A DNA stretch of 64,000 nucleotides from Flavobacterium limnosediminis JC2902 (GTDB lineage Bacteria > Bacteroidota > Bacteroidia > Flavobacteriales > Flavobacteriaceae), in the NCBI RefSeq assembly GCF_000498535.1, contig NZ_AVGG01000017.1, forward strand, positions 62,001-126,000, written 5' to 3'. Position numbers and translations under genes: made by a program. Shown here in pieces: positions 53,984 through 61,917 of this stretch (position 1 is the first letter of the stretch; every line of letters begins with the position of its first letter). Below the pieces are notes generated by a model. That model made no database searches, was not told the DNA's origin, and saw only the letters and a program-made list of their open reading frames with translations.

Positions 53984-54110
53984 AGTTATTAACTTCAATT
54001 GTCGAAAACTAATTTTGAAATGTTTTCGCATAAGTTTTACTTTCGACAACTCGAAGACAGCGTATACAACTTTCATCATGTATTGGCTCTGTTGTATATG
54101 TTTTTGAGTT
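53984..54110 (+). promoter_or_regulatory. structured leader, copy 1
   Basis: 127-nt sequence repeated at 55122-55249. Shared blocks: AGTTATTAAC, TTGTCGAAAACTAATTTTG (with the -7 box TAATTTTG at 54010-54017) and TTTTTGAGTT. In this copy an outer stem CAACTCGAAGA / TTTTTGAGTTG (54047-54057 with 54101-54111, three G-U) and an inner stem TATACAAC / GTTGTATA (54063-54070 with 54091-54098) form. Ends 41 nt before the ATG of the 284-aa gene. Confidence 0.65.
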
Positions 54111-54151
54111 GTATACCAGTGCAAAACAACAAAACGTTAAATTAGATAATT

Positions 54152-55006
54152 ATGAAAAAAGGATATTTTGCCTTTATAGTATTTTTATTTTGTGTTCAAA
54201 ACATTCAAAGTCAACTTCGATTCTATTTAGGAAAGCCTGATTTTGACAACGCAACCGTTCTTTTAACCAACGGACAAACACTAGTTGGTGAAGTGCAGGA
54301 TTTTAATTCACCAAACGCAGTTGAAATTGATAATCCGTTCGTTATGACAATGTCTGCCACGGAAGAACTCGAACTAAACTTAAATCTTGACCGTAAAAAA
54401 ATTAAGTTCCGTAAAAGTAAAAACGATTCATTTCGATTAATACCTTCGGATTCTATTGATGTTATTCAATTTTTTGACGAAGAACTCAATAAAAAAGCCG
54501 AGTTTAAACGACTAAAAATTACTAAAAGTGTAAATGGTGAAATTAAAGAAACTAATCGAACCTTATTTTTACCCATTTTCAAAAAAGATTTAATCAATTT
54601 GTATGGTTATCATTTTTATTCAAACGGACAATATGCTACCACGATTTTTTATCTAAATAACCCGAAAGATAATAGTGCTATAAGTCCTTATGACATACGT
54701 TTTGTCGAATTATTTAGTGCAAGGAAAAAATTCATCGAGCGAATAATTAGTTCTTATAAATTTGTTTCGGGAAATTGTCCGGGTTTCCACCAATGGCTGG
54801 ATGAGAAATTTTATGATGAAACCGATGAGGCCGTTAAAAAAGAGTTTAAACAATACTATAACACAACTCGAAAGGAAATAAAAGAAGGACAAAAAAATCT
54901 GAAAACCAAAGAGGAAAAGAAAGAATTTGAACAGCAAAAATGGGCTGAATATTATATAAAAACCTTTACACCAGCCATTGAAAAATATAAGGAATTGTGT
55001 AAATAA
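54152..55006 (+). CDS. exported protein of unknown function
   Basis: 284 aa with a signal peptide (MKKGYFAFIVFLFCVQNIQS). The body is rich in Lys, Asn and Phe, with no domain I recognise; the last ~60 residues (EFKQYYNTTRKEIKEGQKNLKTKEEKKEFEQQKWAEYY) are strongly helical and charged. Composition is more A+T-rich than dnaB upstream, and the gene carries the first copy of the structured leader. Probably an accessory, horizontally acquired gene. Confidence 0.7.
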   Translation: MKKGYFAFIVFLFCVQNIQSQLRFYLGKPDFDNATVLLTNGQTLVGEVQDFNSPNAVEIDNPFVMTMSATEELELNLNLDRKKIKFRKSKNDSFRLIPSDSIDVIQFFDEELNKKAEFKRLKITKSVNGEIKETNRTLFLPIFKKDLINLYGYHFYSNGQYATTIFYLNNPKDNSAISPYDIRFVELFSARKKFIERIISSYKFVSGNCPGFHQWLDEKFYDETDEAVKKEFKQYYNTTRKEIKEGQKNLKTKEEKKEFEQQKWAEYYIKTFTPAIEKYKELCK

Positions 55007-55018
55007 TGTAACCCTGAT

Positions 55019-55050
55019 GGCTCGGATTACAAATCCGTGCCCGCAAAGAG
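55019..55050. repeat. REP-like hairpin (divergent)
   Basis: CTCGGATT aca AATCCGTG followed by CCCGCAAAGAGAATAAAA, a divergent relative of the REP elements around the RAYT gene. Confidence 0.6.
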
Positions 55051-55071
55051 AATAAAATCTACTTCTGAACA

Positions 55072-55099
55072 AAAATCCCCAACCTGCATTGGGGATTTT
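55072..55099 (+). terminator. terminator after the 284-aa gene
   Basis: AAAATCCCC / GGGGATTTT hairpin. Confidence 0.7.
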
Positions 55100-55121
55100 C
55101 ATTTTACAAAACCATCCCTCA

Positions 55122-55249
55122 AGTTATTAACCTCATTTGTCGAAAACTAATTTTGCAATGTTTTCTTATAATTTTTACTTTTGGACAACTCAAAAATAGA
55201 ATATGCAACTTTTATCATGAAATGGTTTTGTTTCATGTGTTTTTGAGTT
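55122..55249 (+). promoter_or_regulatory. structured leader, copy 2
   Basis: Relative of 53984-54110 at an offset of 1138 nt. -7 box TAATTTTG at 55148-55155. Outer stem AACTCAAAAA / TTTTTGAGTT (55187-55196 with 55240-55249) and inner stem CATGAAA / TTTCATG (55216-55222 with 55231-55237). The stems are kept while their sequences differ from copy 1. Ends 25 nt before the ATPase ATG. Confidence 0.65.
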
Positions 55250-55274
55250 AGACGACATTTTAAATCACGTAAAG

Positions 55275-56864
55275 ATGAATAAAATAAACAATACTTTTCT
55301 CAAGCTTTCTAAGCGAGCAGAAACAAATGACATAGATTATCTGGTAAAAACATTTGTGAATAATGGCCCATTGTTTACCATTTTATCGAATAAAGATCAT
55401 GAAATTTTATATGGTCGTCGTGGAACTGGAAAAACACATGCTTTAGCTTATTTAAGTGATTCACTGAATTTAAAAAATGAAATAATAGTCACTATCGATC
55501 TTCGAACCATTGGTTCAAACGGAGGGATATTTTCCGACAACACAATTCCAATAAAAGAGAGGGCGACTAGACTATTAATTGATACTTTTAGTTTCATCAT
55601 TGATTCAATTATTGACACAGTGATTAATAACAATACTGGAAAATACAATTTGGCAAAAGTTAGTCCTATAGCGGACTTACTTTGGGATTCAGTTACTCAA
55701 ATTGTTGTAGATGGCGGTATAGAAATTGCTGAAAAATCTACAACAAATGATTCAACTAGCCAACAATCAAAATTTGGAGTCGACGTTGGCACAGATAAAT
55801 TTAGCGCTTCTAGTTCTACAGGAAAAGATAAAAAATCAGATGCTTCCACAGAAATATATACAAAACAAGAAGGAAAACAGTATCATCGGATAAATTTTTC
55901 GTCCGTTTATAAACATCTGCAAACTCTTAGTCAAGAATTAAACACTCATATTTGGATCATCTTTGACGAATGGGCAGAAGTTCCACAAGATTTACAGCCG
56001 TTTTTGGCTGAATTAATCCGAAGAACTATACTCCCAAATACTGGTATCACAGTGAAGATCGCGGCGATAGAACAAAGGACGAATCTATTATATATTGATG
56101 GTGTTGGAAATAGAATTGGTGTTGAAATCGGAGCTGATATTGCAGCTAGTCAAAACTTGGATGAATATATGGTCTTTGATAATGATGAAGAGCGTGCAAA
56201 AGTTTTTTTTACTGAACTTCTTTACCATCACTTTGTTAATATTGCGGAAACTGAACTTCTTGAAGAAACAGGAATAAATGAAGCTCAAAAACTCATAAAT
56301 TTAGCATTTACCCAAGTTAACGCTTTCAGTGAGTTTGTCCGGGCAAGTGAAGGTATTGCTAGAGACGCTATTAATATACTTGGAATCGCTGCGATAAAAG
56401 CAAATGATAATAAAATATCAATTGAAAATGTTAGAGCAGCAGCTAGAATTTGGTATACCAGAGGTAAAGAAAAATCCATTTCAACACACGAAAAAGCTTT
56501 AAATTTATTACAATGGATTATTGATGAAGTAATTGGTAAACGTAATGCAAGAGCATTTCTCCTGCAAACTAATCAGCGAGATCCTTTGATAGATTATCTT
56601 TTTGATGCCAGAGTTCTTCACATAATTAAGGAAAATGTATCTGGAAAGGATACGCCTGGTTTAAGGTATAATGTTTATAGTATTGACTATGGATGTTACG
56701 TTGAATTGATTAATACCGCAAATGCTCCTAAAGGTTTATTTGAGGCTCTTGCAGATGATGAGGAGGAAGCAGGAGAAATTTTTGTAGACGTACCTAAAAA
56801 TGATTATAGAGCAATTAGAAGAGCAATTCTTGATTTATCTGAATTCTATAAAGAAGTCGTCTAA
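55275..56864 (+). CDS. ORC/Cdc6-like P-loop ATPase
   Basis: 529 aa. Walker A in EILYGRRGTGKTHALAYL (~residues 43-60), Walker B in HIWIIFDEWAEV (~225), with a low-complexity Ser/Thr/Lys linker at ~165-200 and a helical C-terminal half (winged-helix-like ~400-480). It resembles the ORC-CDC6 or Sll1717-type AAA ATPases of bacterial accessory regions. No nuclease or protease domain is evident. Alone after a structured leader and before the REP/RAYT region, it could be a stand-alone defence ATPase or a mobile-element protein; function is not known. Confidence 0.78.
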   Translation: MNKINNTFLKLSKRAETNDIDYLVKTFVNNGPLFTILSNKDHEILYGRRGTGKTHALAYLSDSLNLKNEIIVTIDLRTIGSNGGIFSDNTIPIKERATRLLIDTFSFIIDSIIDTVINNNTGKYNLAKVSPIADLLWDSVTQIVVDGGIEIAEKSTTNDSTSQQSKFGVDVGTDKFSASSSTGKDKKSDASTEIYTKQEGKQYHRINFSSVYKHLQTLSQELNTHIWIIFDEWAEVPQDLQPFLAELIRRTILPNTGITVKIAAIEQRTNLLYIDGVGNRIGVEIGADIAASQNLDEYMVFDNDEERAKVFFTELLYHHFVNIAETELLEETGINEAQKLINLAFTQVNAFSEFVRASEGIARDAINILGIAAIKANDNKISIENVRAAARIWYTRGKEKSISTHEKALNLLQWIIDEVIGKRNARAFLLQTNQRDPLIDYLFDARVLHIIKENVSGKDTPGLRYNVYSIDYGCYVELINTANAPKGLFEALADDEEEAGEIFVDVPKNDYRAIRRAILDLSEFYKEVV

Positions 56865-56912
56865 CAGCCCTCGCTAACACGAGCATCTAACTCACAACCC
56901 GCTCCGCAAAGA

Positions 56913-56950
56913 CCCGATAGCGCGGATTTGCAATCCGTGCCCACAAAGAA
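56913..56950. repeat. REP hairpin upstream of the RAYT gene
   Basis: CCCGATAGCGCGGATT tgc AATCCGTGCCCACAAAG. The 9-bp arms GCGCGGATT / AATCCGTGC pair with one G-U. A second degenerate element (CTCGCTAACACGAGCATC) lies at 56868-56885. Confidence 0.8.
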
Positions 56951-57008
56951 AATAAATAAAAAGCTACAGCCGTAAAAAGTTGTAGTTTTGTTTTTTAAAC
57001 TAACCGCC

Positions 57009-57563
57009 ATGTCAACAAAATACAAAGCCACAACAACGGAAGATGCCTTCTTTATAACCATAACCGTAGTAGGTTGGGTTGATGTTTTTACAAGAGTGAA
57101 TCAAAAGTACATTTTGACAAATGCTTTACAGCATTGTCAGCAAAATAAAGGATTGGAAATATATGCTTATTGCATTATGTCAAGCCATATTCATTTACTC
57201 TGTAAAGCGACCGATGGTTTTATTTTATCGGATGTAATAAGAGATTTTAAAAAATTTACTTCAAAAAAAATAATTCAAACAATTATAGACGAACCCGAAA
57301 GCAGAAGAGAATGGATGTTGGGCTATTTCAAAAATGCCTGTGCGCATTTAAAAAGGGAGCAACAGTATAAAGTCTGGCAAGATGGCTATCATGCAGAGAT
57401 TTTAGAAACAAATTGGTTTATTAAGCAGAAAGTCAATTACATACACAACAATCCAGTTAAAGATAAAATTGTAGCATTTCCTGAAGATTATTATTTTAGT
57501 TCTGCCAGAAATTATGCCGGATTAGCTAATGATCTGGAAGTTGTTTTGTTAGATTTGTTTTGA
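57009..57563 (+). CDS. REP-associated tyrosine transposase (RAYT)
   Basis: 184 aa from the ATG at 57009 (MSTKYKATTTEDAFFITITVVGWVDVF); an ATG at 56988 would add 7 residues. Y1 transposase family: the HUH motif is in CIMSSHIHLLCK, and the catalytic region KVWQDGYHAEIL...KVNYIHNNPVKDKIV follows. RAYTs mobilise or maintain REP elements. Five REP-like hairpins surround the gene, so this is a native REP system. Domesticated rather than freely mobile, as is usual. Confidence 0.92.
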   Translation: MSTKYKATTTEDAFFITITVVGWVDVFTRVNQKYILTNALQHCQQNKGLEIYAYCIMSSHIHLLCKATDGFILSDVIRDFKKFTSKKIIQTIIDEPESRREWMLGYFKNACAHLKREQQYKVWQDGYHAEILETNWFIKQKVNYIHNNPVKDKIVAFPEDYYFSSARNYAGLANDLEVVLLDLF

Positions 57564-57584
57564 ATTTGATTGTGGAACCCCGCA

Positions 57585-57881
57585 CCCGATAGCGCGGATT
57601 TGCAATCCGTGCCCACAAAGAGAATCAAAACTACGGTTACGTAGATTTACTGAATTTGCAGGGAAGAGTCCCCCGCTAGCGCGAGCATCTTGCTCGCACC
57701 CACAAAGAATAAAACTACATCCCCAACGATGTAGTTTTTTTATACCCATCAAGATTCAAAAGGCGGCGAAGTAATTTGTTTTTAACAATGTAGCTGTAAA
57801 AACAAAAATAACATAACAAAAAATGTAATACAATTCCTTTGTTTTGCAGAAATTGCTATTTTTGGCAAATTATTAATTTAA
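57585..57881. repeat. 298-bp tandem repeat unit, copy 1
   Basis: Contains two REP hairpins (57585-57622 and 57670-57707, the latter with GCGAGCA tct TGCTCGC), a terminator-like hairpin (ACTACATC / GATGTAGT) and a possible -7 box TATTTTTG (57857-57864). Repeated at 57883 with about nine differences. Confidence 0.95.
57711..57742 (+). terminator. hairpin with T-run, copy 1
   Basis: AAAACTACATC / GATGTAGTTTT with T-run; likely terminator of the RAYT transcript. Confidence 0.65.
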
Positions 57882-57882
57882 A

Positions 57883-58179
57883 CCCGATAGCGCGGATTTG
57901 CAATCCGTGCACACAAAGAGAATCAAAACTACGGTTACGTAGATTTACTGAATTTGCAGGGAAGAGTCCCCCGCTAGCGCGAGCATCTTGCTCGCACCCA
58001 CAAAGAATAAAACTACATCCCCAACGATGTAGTTTTTTTATACCCATCAAGGTTCAAAAGGAAGTGAAGTAATTTGTTTTTAACAATGTAGCTGTAAAAA
58101 CAAAAATAACATAACAAAAAATGTAATATAATTCCTTTGTTTTATGGAAATTGCTATTTTTGGCAAATTATTAATTTAA
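57883..58179. repeat. 298-bp tandem repeat unit, copy 2
   Basis: About 97% identical to copy 1 by eye. It carries the same two REP hairpins (57883-57920, 57968-58005), the hairpin at 58009-58040 and the box TATTTTTG (58155-58162) that may drive the gene at 58197. Confidence 0.95.
58009..58040 (+). terminator. hairpin with T-run, copy 2
   Basis: Second copy of the AAAACTACATC / GATGTAGTTTT hairpin, 298 nt after the first. Confidence 0.6.
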
Positions 58180-58196
58180 TCAGAAAAATAGTATTT

Positions 58197-58928
58197 ATGA
58201 GTTCAACTAGTGAAACAGGACACGCGAAAAATATCGCTAACTTTCAAAACCTTATTCAATTCGCTGTCGGGTACGGAGCGGTCTACAATCCGTCAAAAAA
58301 CACCCTGAAGATCCCACAACTAAATACCATCGCTACCACATCAAACGCAAAATTGGCCGATGTCATTACCAAAAACACCGCCTTCAACAACGCCGTTAAC
58401 GACAGGCTAAATTCCTTCAAAGGCCTAATGACCTTATCAACAAGATTGGTCAACGCTTTGGAAATCACAAGCGCTTCCAAAGAAAAAATCAAAGACGCCA
58501 AAGGATTCCAACGCAAAATGAAAGGCAGAAGAGCATCCGAAGTTCAAACTTCAACAGACCCCAATGCGCCTGCCCCAAATACAATCAGTACGAGTCAAGT
58601 GTCGTATGACAATCTAATCCAGCATTTTGCAGGCTTGGTCGCGGTACTGCAATCGGAAGCAAGTTTCACACCCAACGAAACTGATTTAAAGCTTACCGCA
58701 CTAACCGCTAAACAAGCCGATTTAGTAGCTAAGAACAATGCCGTGGCGGTAGCTCACACCGCAATAAGCAATTCAAGAATCGCCAGGAACAAAACCTTAT
58801 ACGACGAAGGAACCGGTTTGGTAGACACCGCACTGGAAGTAAAGAAGTATGTGAAATCGCTGTTCGGCCCATCAAGTCCGGAATTCGGTCAGGTAAAAAG
58901 TATTGCATTTAAAAATATTCCAAAATAA
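58197..58928 (+). CDS. internally duplicated helical protein of unknown function
   Basis: 243 aa from the ATG at 58197 (MSSTSETGHAKNIANFQNLIQFAVGYG); the upstream ATG at 58137 lies in the repeat. The chain is almost all helical and has two similar halves: residues ~14-110 (FQNLIQFAVGYGAVYNPSKNTLKIPQLN...KLADVITKNTAFNNAVNDR) and ~135-235 (YDNLIQHFAGLVAVLQSEASFTPNETDLKLTALT...QADLVAKNNAVAVAHTAI). No signal peptide or catalytic motif. I recognise only that similar proteins occur in flavobacteria, without known function. Terminator follows. Confidence 0.75.
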   Translation: MSSTSETGHAKNIANFQNLIQFAVGYGAVYNPSKNTLKIPQLNTIATTSNAKLADVITKNTAFNNAVNDRLNSFKGLMTLSTRLVNALEITSASKEKIKDAKGFQRKMKGRRASEVQTSTDPNAPAPNTISTSQVSYDNLIQHFAGLVAVLQSEASFTPNETDLKLTALTAKQADLVAKNNAVAVAHTAISNSRIARNKTLYDEGTGLVDTALEVKKYVKSLFGPSSPEFGQVKSIAFKNIPK

Positions 58929-58947
58929 CGCTACTAGATTTTTCAGG

Positions 58948-58994
58948 CTCCCTACACTATGTCGATATATCTTAAGTGTAGGGAGTTTTTTTTT
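58948..58994 (+). terminator. terminator after the helical protein gene
   Basis: CTCCCTACACT / AGTGTAGGGAG hairpin with a long T-run. Confidence 0.88.
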
Positions 58995-59020
58995 AACGGT
59001 AAAATGAAAACGCTTTGCTG

Positions 59021-59299
59021 CAATGTTGGAGTTTCCTCCTGCAAAGTCGGAATTCCCTCCTGCAAAGTCGGAATTCCCTCCTGCAAAGTTGGAATTTCCT
59101 CCTGCAATGTTGGAGTTTCCTCCTGCAAAGTTGGAGTTCGCTCCTGCAAAGTTGGAGTTCGCTCCTGCAAAGTTGGAGTTCGCTCCTGCAAAGTTGGAAT
59201 TTCCTCCTGCAAAGTTGGAATTCCCTCCTGCAATGTTGGAGTTCCCTCCTGCAATGTTGGAATTCCCTCCTGCAAAGTTGGAATTCCCTACTGCAAAGT
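59021..59299. repeat. 21-bp minisatellite, about 13 units
   Basis: Unit TCCTGCAAAGTTGG followed by AATTCCC, AATTTCC or AGTTCGC. Period 21 is a multiple of 3, so at least five of six frames stay open (SCKVGIP, PAKLEFP, LLQSWNS, LQEGIPT, RREFQLC repeats). Three neighbouring units with GTTCGC are identical, a sign of recent copying. Lies between a terminator and the next gene; no promoter, start site or cysteine-spacing logic supports a protein. Confidence 0.95.
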
Positions 59300-59418
59300 T
59301 TGTTATGGGACAAACAAGACTATAGTGTTTGACGCAGCAAGCACTTCTATTGGCAAACTTTCGTTATATTTGTGCAACATCAGTAATAAAAATCCCCACC
59401 GGATACAAAGCCGGCAGG

Positions 59419-60699
59419 ATGATAAAATTTTTCAGGATGCACTTTAAAAAAACACTATATATCCTCCTGTTTCTGGTCTCATTATCAGCAAAGGCCTCTT
59501 TCGTACTCTTGCCGATGGATCCCGAAACACAACAAAATCACTTAAAAGCTTACGGGATTACCTATTGGGCTTTGGACAAACAATACAAAGTAAGCTGGTT
59601 ACTAAACTACCGCGGTGGCTCGTTTTTATTGCCCGACGCTCCCGAAATCCGCAAAGAATGCCAGATCCGCGGCGTAAGTTTTGAAGTCCTTTCCGACGGC
59701 ACTGCCAACGGAATCCTTGAAGAAATCAGTTCGCCTTCCCAAAATATGGAAACAGTCGTTCTGGAAAAAGCGCCCAAAATCGCAGTCTATACCCCGAAAG
59801 GGAAACAGCCTTGGGACGATGCGGTAACTTTAGTGTTAACCTATGCCGAAATCCCGTTTACTCCGATTTATGATGAAGAAGTTTTAAACGATGCGTTGTT
59901 GTTGTACGATTGGCTGCATTTACATCATGAAGATTTTACGGGCCAGTACGGTAAATTTTTCGGAGCCTACAGAAATGCACCCTGGTACATCGAACAGAAA
60001 AAAGAAGCCGAAGCTTTAGCTACAAAGTTGGGGTACAGTAAAGTATCACAGGAAAAATTAGCGGTATCTCATAAAATAAGAAACTTTGTAATTGGCGGCG
60101 GATTCATGTTTGCGATGTGCTCGGCAACCGACAGTTTTGATATCGCACTTTCAGCGGAAGATGTGGATATCTGCGAAACGATGTTTGACGGGGATGCAAG
60201 CGATGCGAACTATCAGGCCAAAATTGATTACAGTAAAACATTTGCTTTTAAAGATTATACCCTGGAACGTAATCCGGTTGCGTATGAATTTTCGAATATC
60301 GATGTGACCAATACCCGTCGCGTTTTGCCTGATGTGGATTATTTCAGCCTTATGGAATATTCGGCAAAGTGGGATCCGATTCCGACGATGTTGTGTCAGA
60401 ATCACACCCAACTGATAAAAGGTTTTATGGGACAAACCACGGCTTTTCAAAGTGATCTGATAAAATCGAACATTCTGATTATGGGTGAAAACAAACAAAA
60501 CGGTGAAGCCCGTTACATTCACGGAACCAAAGGAAAGGGAATGTTCACGTATTACGGCGGTCATGATCCCGAAGATTATAAACACCAAGTGGGTGACGCA
60601 CCAACGGTTTTGGATTTACATCCCAATTCTCCGGGCTACCGTTTGATTTTAAACAACGTATTGTTTCCTGCGGCTAGGAAGAAAAAGCTGAAAACATAA
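59419..60699 (+). CDS. exported protein of a family labelled asparagine synthetase B
   Basis: 426 aa from the ATG at 59419 (18 nt later, 59437, is an equally possible start); the open frame upstream runs into the minisatellite region. Signal peptide MHFKKTLYILLFLVSLSAKASF. The mature sequence (DPETQQNHLKAYGITYWALDKQYKVSWLLNYRGGSFLLP ... APKIAVYTPKGKQPWDDAVTLVLTYAEIPFTPIYDEEV) belongs to a flavobacterial family often called asparagine synthetase B. It lacks the N-terminal glutaminase Cys and the AMP-binding SGG motif, so that function is not supported. A Rossmann-like glutamine-amidotransferase fold is possible. Unknown role in the periplasm. Confidence 0.8.
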   Translation: MIKFFRMHFKKTLYILLFLVSLSAKASFVLLPMDPETQQNHLKAYGITYWALDKQYKVSWLLNYRGGSFLLPDAPEIRKECQIRGVSFEVLSDGTANGILEEISSPSQNMETVVLEKAPKIAVYTPKGKQPWDDAVTLVLTYAEIPFTPIYDEEVLNDALLLYDWLHLHHEDFTGQYGKFFGAYRNAPWYIEQKKEAEALATKLGYSKVSQEKLAVSHKIRNFVIGGGFMFAMCSATDSFDIALSAEDVDICETMFDGDASDANYQAKIDYSKTFAFKDYTLERNPVAYEFSNIDVTNTRRVLPDVDYFSLMEYSAKWDPIPTMLCQNHTQLIKGFMGQTTAFQSDLIKSNILIMGENKQNGEARYIHGTKGKGMFTYYGGHDPEDYKHQVGDAPTVLDLHPNSPGYRLILNNVLFPAARKKKLKT

Positions 60700-60705
60700 T
60701 AAAAT

Positions 60706-60741
60706 AAAAAGACGAAAGTGATTTAGCTTTCGTCTTTTTTT
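60706..60741. terminator. bidirectional terminator
   Basis: AAAAGACGAAAG / CTTTCGTCTTTT hairpin between convergent genes. Confidence 0.85.
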
Positions 60742-60787
60742 GTCCTATGTATTGTGCAATTTTTTCAAAGAGCTTCTCTGAATTTAA

Positions 60788-61222
60788 TTAAGCTACTTCT
60801 AATCCTGTGGCAATTGCTATGCGGTTCCAGGCATTTATGGTAACAATCATCATGATGATTTGTGCCAGGTAATTTTCATCAAACAGTTTTGCCGCCGCCT
60901 GATAGGTCGCATCTGAAACATGATTTTGAATAAGAGTGACTTCTTCCGTCAAGGCAAGTATAGCTTTTTCTTCTTCCGTAAAAAGTGACGTTTCTCTCCA
61001 AGCGTTCAAAAGATAGATGCGTTGTTCTGTTTCTCCCATCTTTCTTGCATCGGTGGTGTGCATATTGATGCAAAAAGCACAACCGTTAATTTGAGAGGCT
61101 CTTATTTTAATGAGTTCCTTATGAATAGGATTCAGTTTTGATTCTGCCAAATATTTTTCTAATCCTAATAATGCGTTGTATGCTCCGGGTTCGGTTTGTT
61201 GCATGTTGATTCTTGTAGTCAT
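60788..61222 (-). CDS. AhpD-like carboxymuconolactone decarboxylase family protein
   Basis: 144 aa all-helical protein. The CMD-family catalytic motif is ING-CAFC-INMHTTDARKMGE, with the CxxC and His of AhpD-type peroxidase/disulfide reductases. It probably reduces alkyl hydroperoxides or a related thiol substrate. Divergent partner is absent; the next gene upstream on the same strand is a Crp/Fnr regulator, which may control it. Confidence 0.9.
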   Translation of the reverse strand: MTTRINMQQTEPGAYNALLGLEKYLAESKLNPIHKELIKIRASQINGCAFCINMHTTDARKMGETEQRIYLLNAWRETSLFTEEEKAILALTEEVTLIQNHVSDATYQAAAKLFDENYLAQIIMMIVTINAWNRIAIATGLEVA

Positions 61223-61300
61223 TTTGTATTGTTTTAAAATTACAATACAAAGTTCTGTATGTCAGGTTTTAAAAAACTTGAAGTACTTCAAGAAATAAGG

Positions 61301-61873
61301 TTATATTTTGCCGGATCTTATTTTACTCATGAATTCGGCAGAGAAATCAAGATAGGAAGCCAGCATGTATTGCGGAACCCGTTGGACAAATTCGGGAAAA
61401 GAGTTGTTGAAATGGTGATAACGTTCTTCGGCACTCATGGTAAAGAGAAACTTAATTCGCATTTGCGAGGCGGCAAACGATTTTTGAAGAATCATTCGGA
61501 AGTAACGTTCCAATTGCGGGATTTCTGAAAATAAATATTCGATATCGTTTTTGTGAATCAGTACGATTTCCGAATTCTCAACGGCCTGAATATAAAAATG
61601 CGAAGGTTTTTGATTGTCAAAACTCATGTAATCTGTAATCCACCAGTTTTCGATACCAAACTGCAGTGTTTGTTCGTTGCCTTTTTCATTGATGATATAC
61701 AGTCGAAGACAGCCTTTTGCAACGAAACACAAGAAATCGCAAATTTCACCTTCCTGTAAAAGAAGTTCTTTTTTGCTGATTTTTTTAGATTCGATTTTGG
61801 AAAGAAGAAGTTCCTGCTCTTCCGCTTTTAGGCTAATTTTTGTTTGTATATGTTCGAGTAAAGCGGATTGCAT
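61301..61873 (-). CDS. Crp/Fnr-family transcriptional regulator
   Basis: 190 aa. N-terminal cyclic-nucleotide-binding beta-barrel (LLLQEGEICDFLCFVAKGCLRLYI...QTLQFGIENWWITDY) and a C-terminal HTH of the Crp type (RVPQYMLASYLDFSAEFMSKIRSGKI) that ends shortly after the recognition helix. The cAMP ligand residues are not conserved well, as in most Bacteroidetes members, so the effector is unknown. Upstream of the AhpD-like gene in the same direction. Confidence 0.88.
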   Translation of the reverse strand: MQSALLEHIQTKISLKAEEQELLLSKIESKKISKKELLLQEGEICDFLCFVAKGCLRLYIINEKGNEQTLQFGIENWWITDYMSFDNQKPSHFYIQAVENSEIVLIHKNDIEYLFSEIPQLERYFRMILQKSFAASQMRIKFLFTMSAEERYHHFNNSFPEFVQRVPQYMLASYLDFSAEFMSKIRSGKI

Positions 61874-61917
61874 AACAAATCAGTTTACACAAAGATACTT
61901 TATAAACAGTTTCCGCT

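Noticed and set aside
57549-58072. ORFs of 64-77 codons in the 298-bp repeats
   Set aside because: They arise twice from the duplicated REP/terminator sequence and consist of translated hairpins.
59021-59299. Possible CRISPR array
   Set aside because: Units are direct 21-bp tandem copies without unique spacers, and there are no cas genes.
58952-59447. Several long ORFs on both strands across 58952-59447 with 7-residue repeats
   Set aside because: They are frames of the same 21-bp minisatellite. None has a coding start context, and their non-repeat ends are not protein-like.
59419-60699. Annotation as asparagine synthetase B
   Set aside because: No N-terminal nucleophile Cys and no SGG/SxG AMP-binding motif; exported protein.
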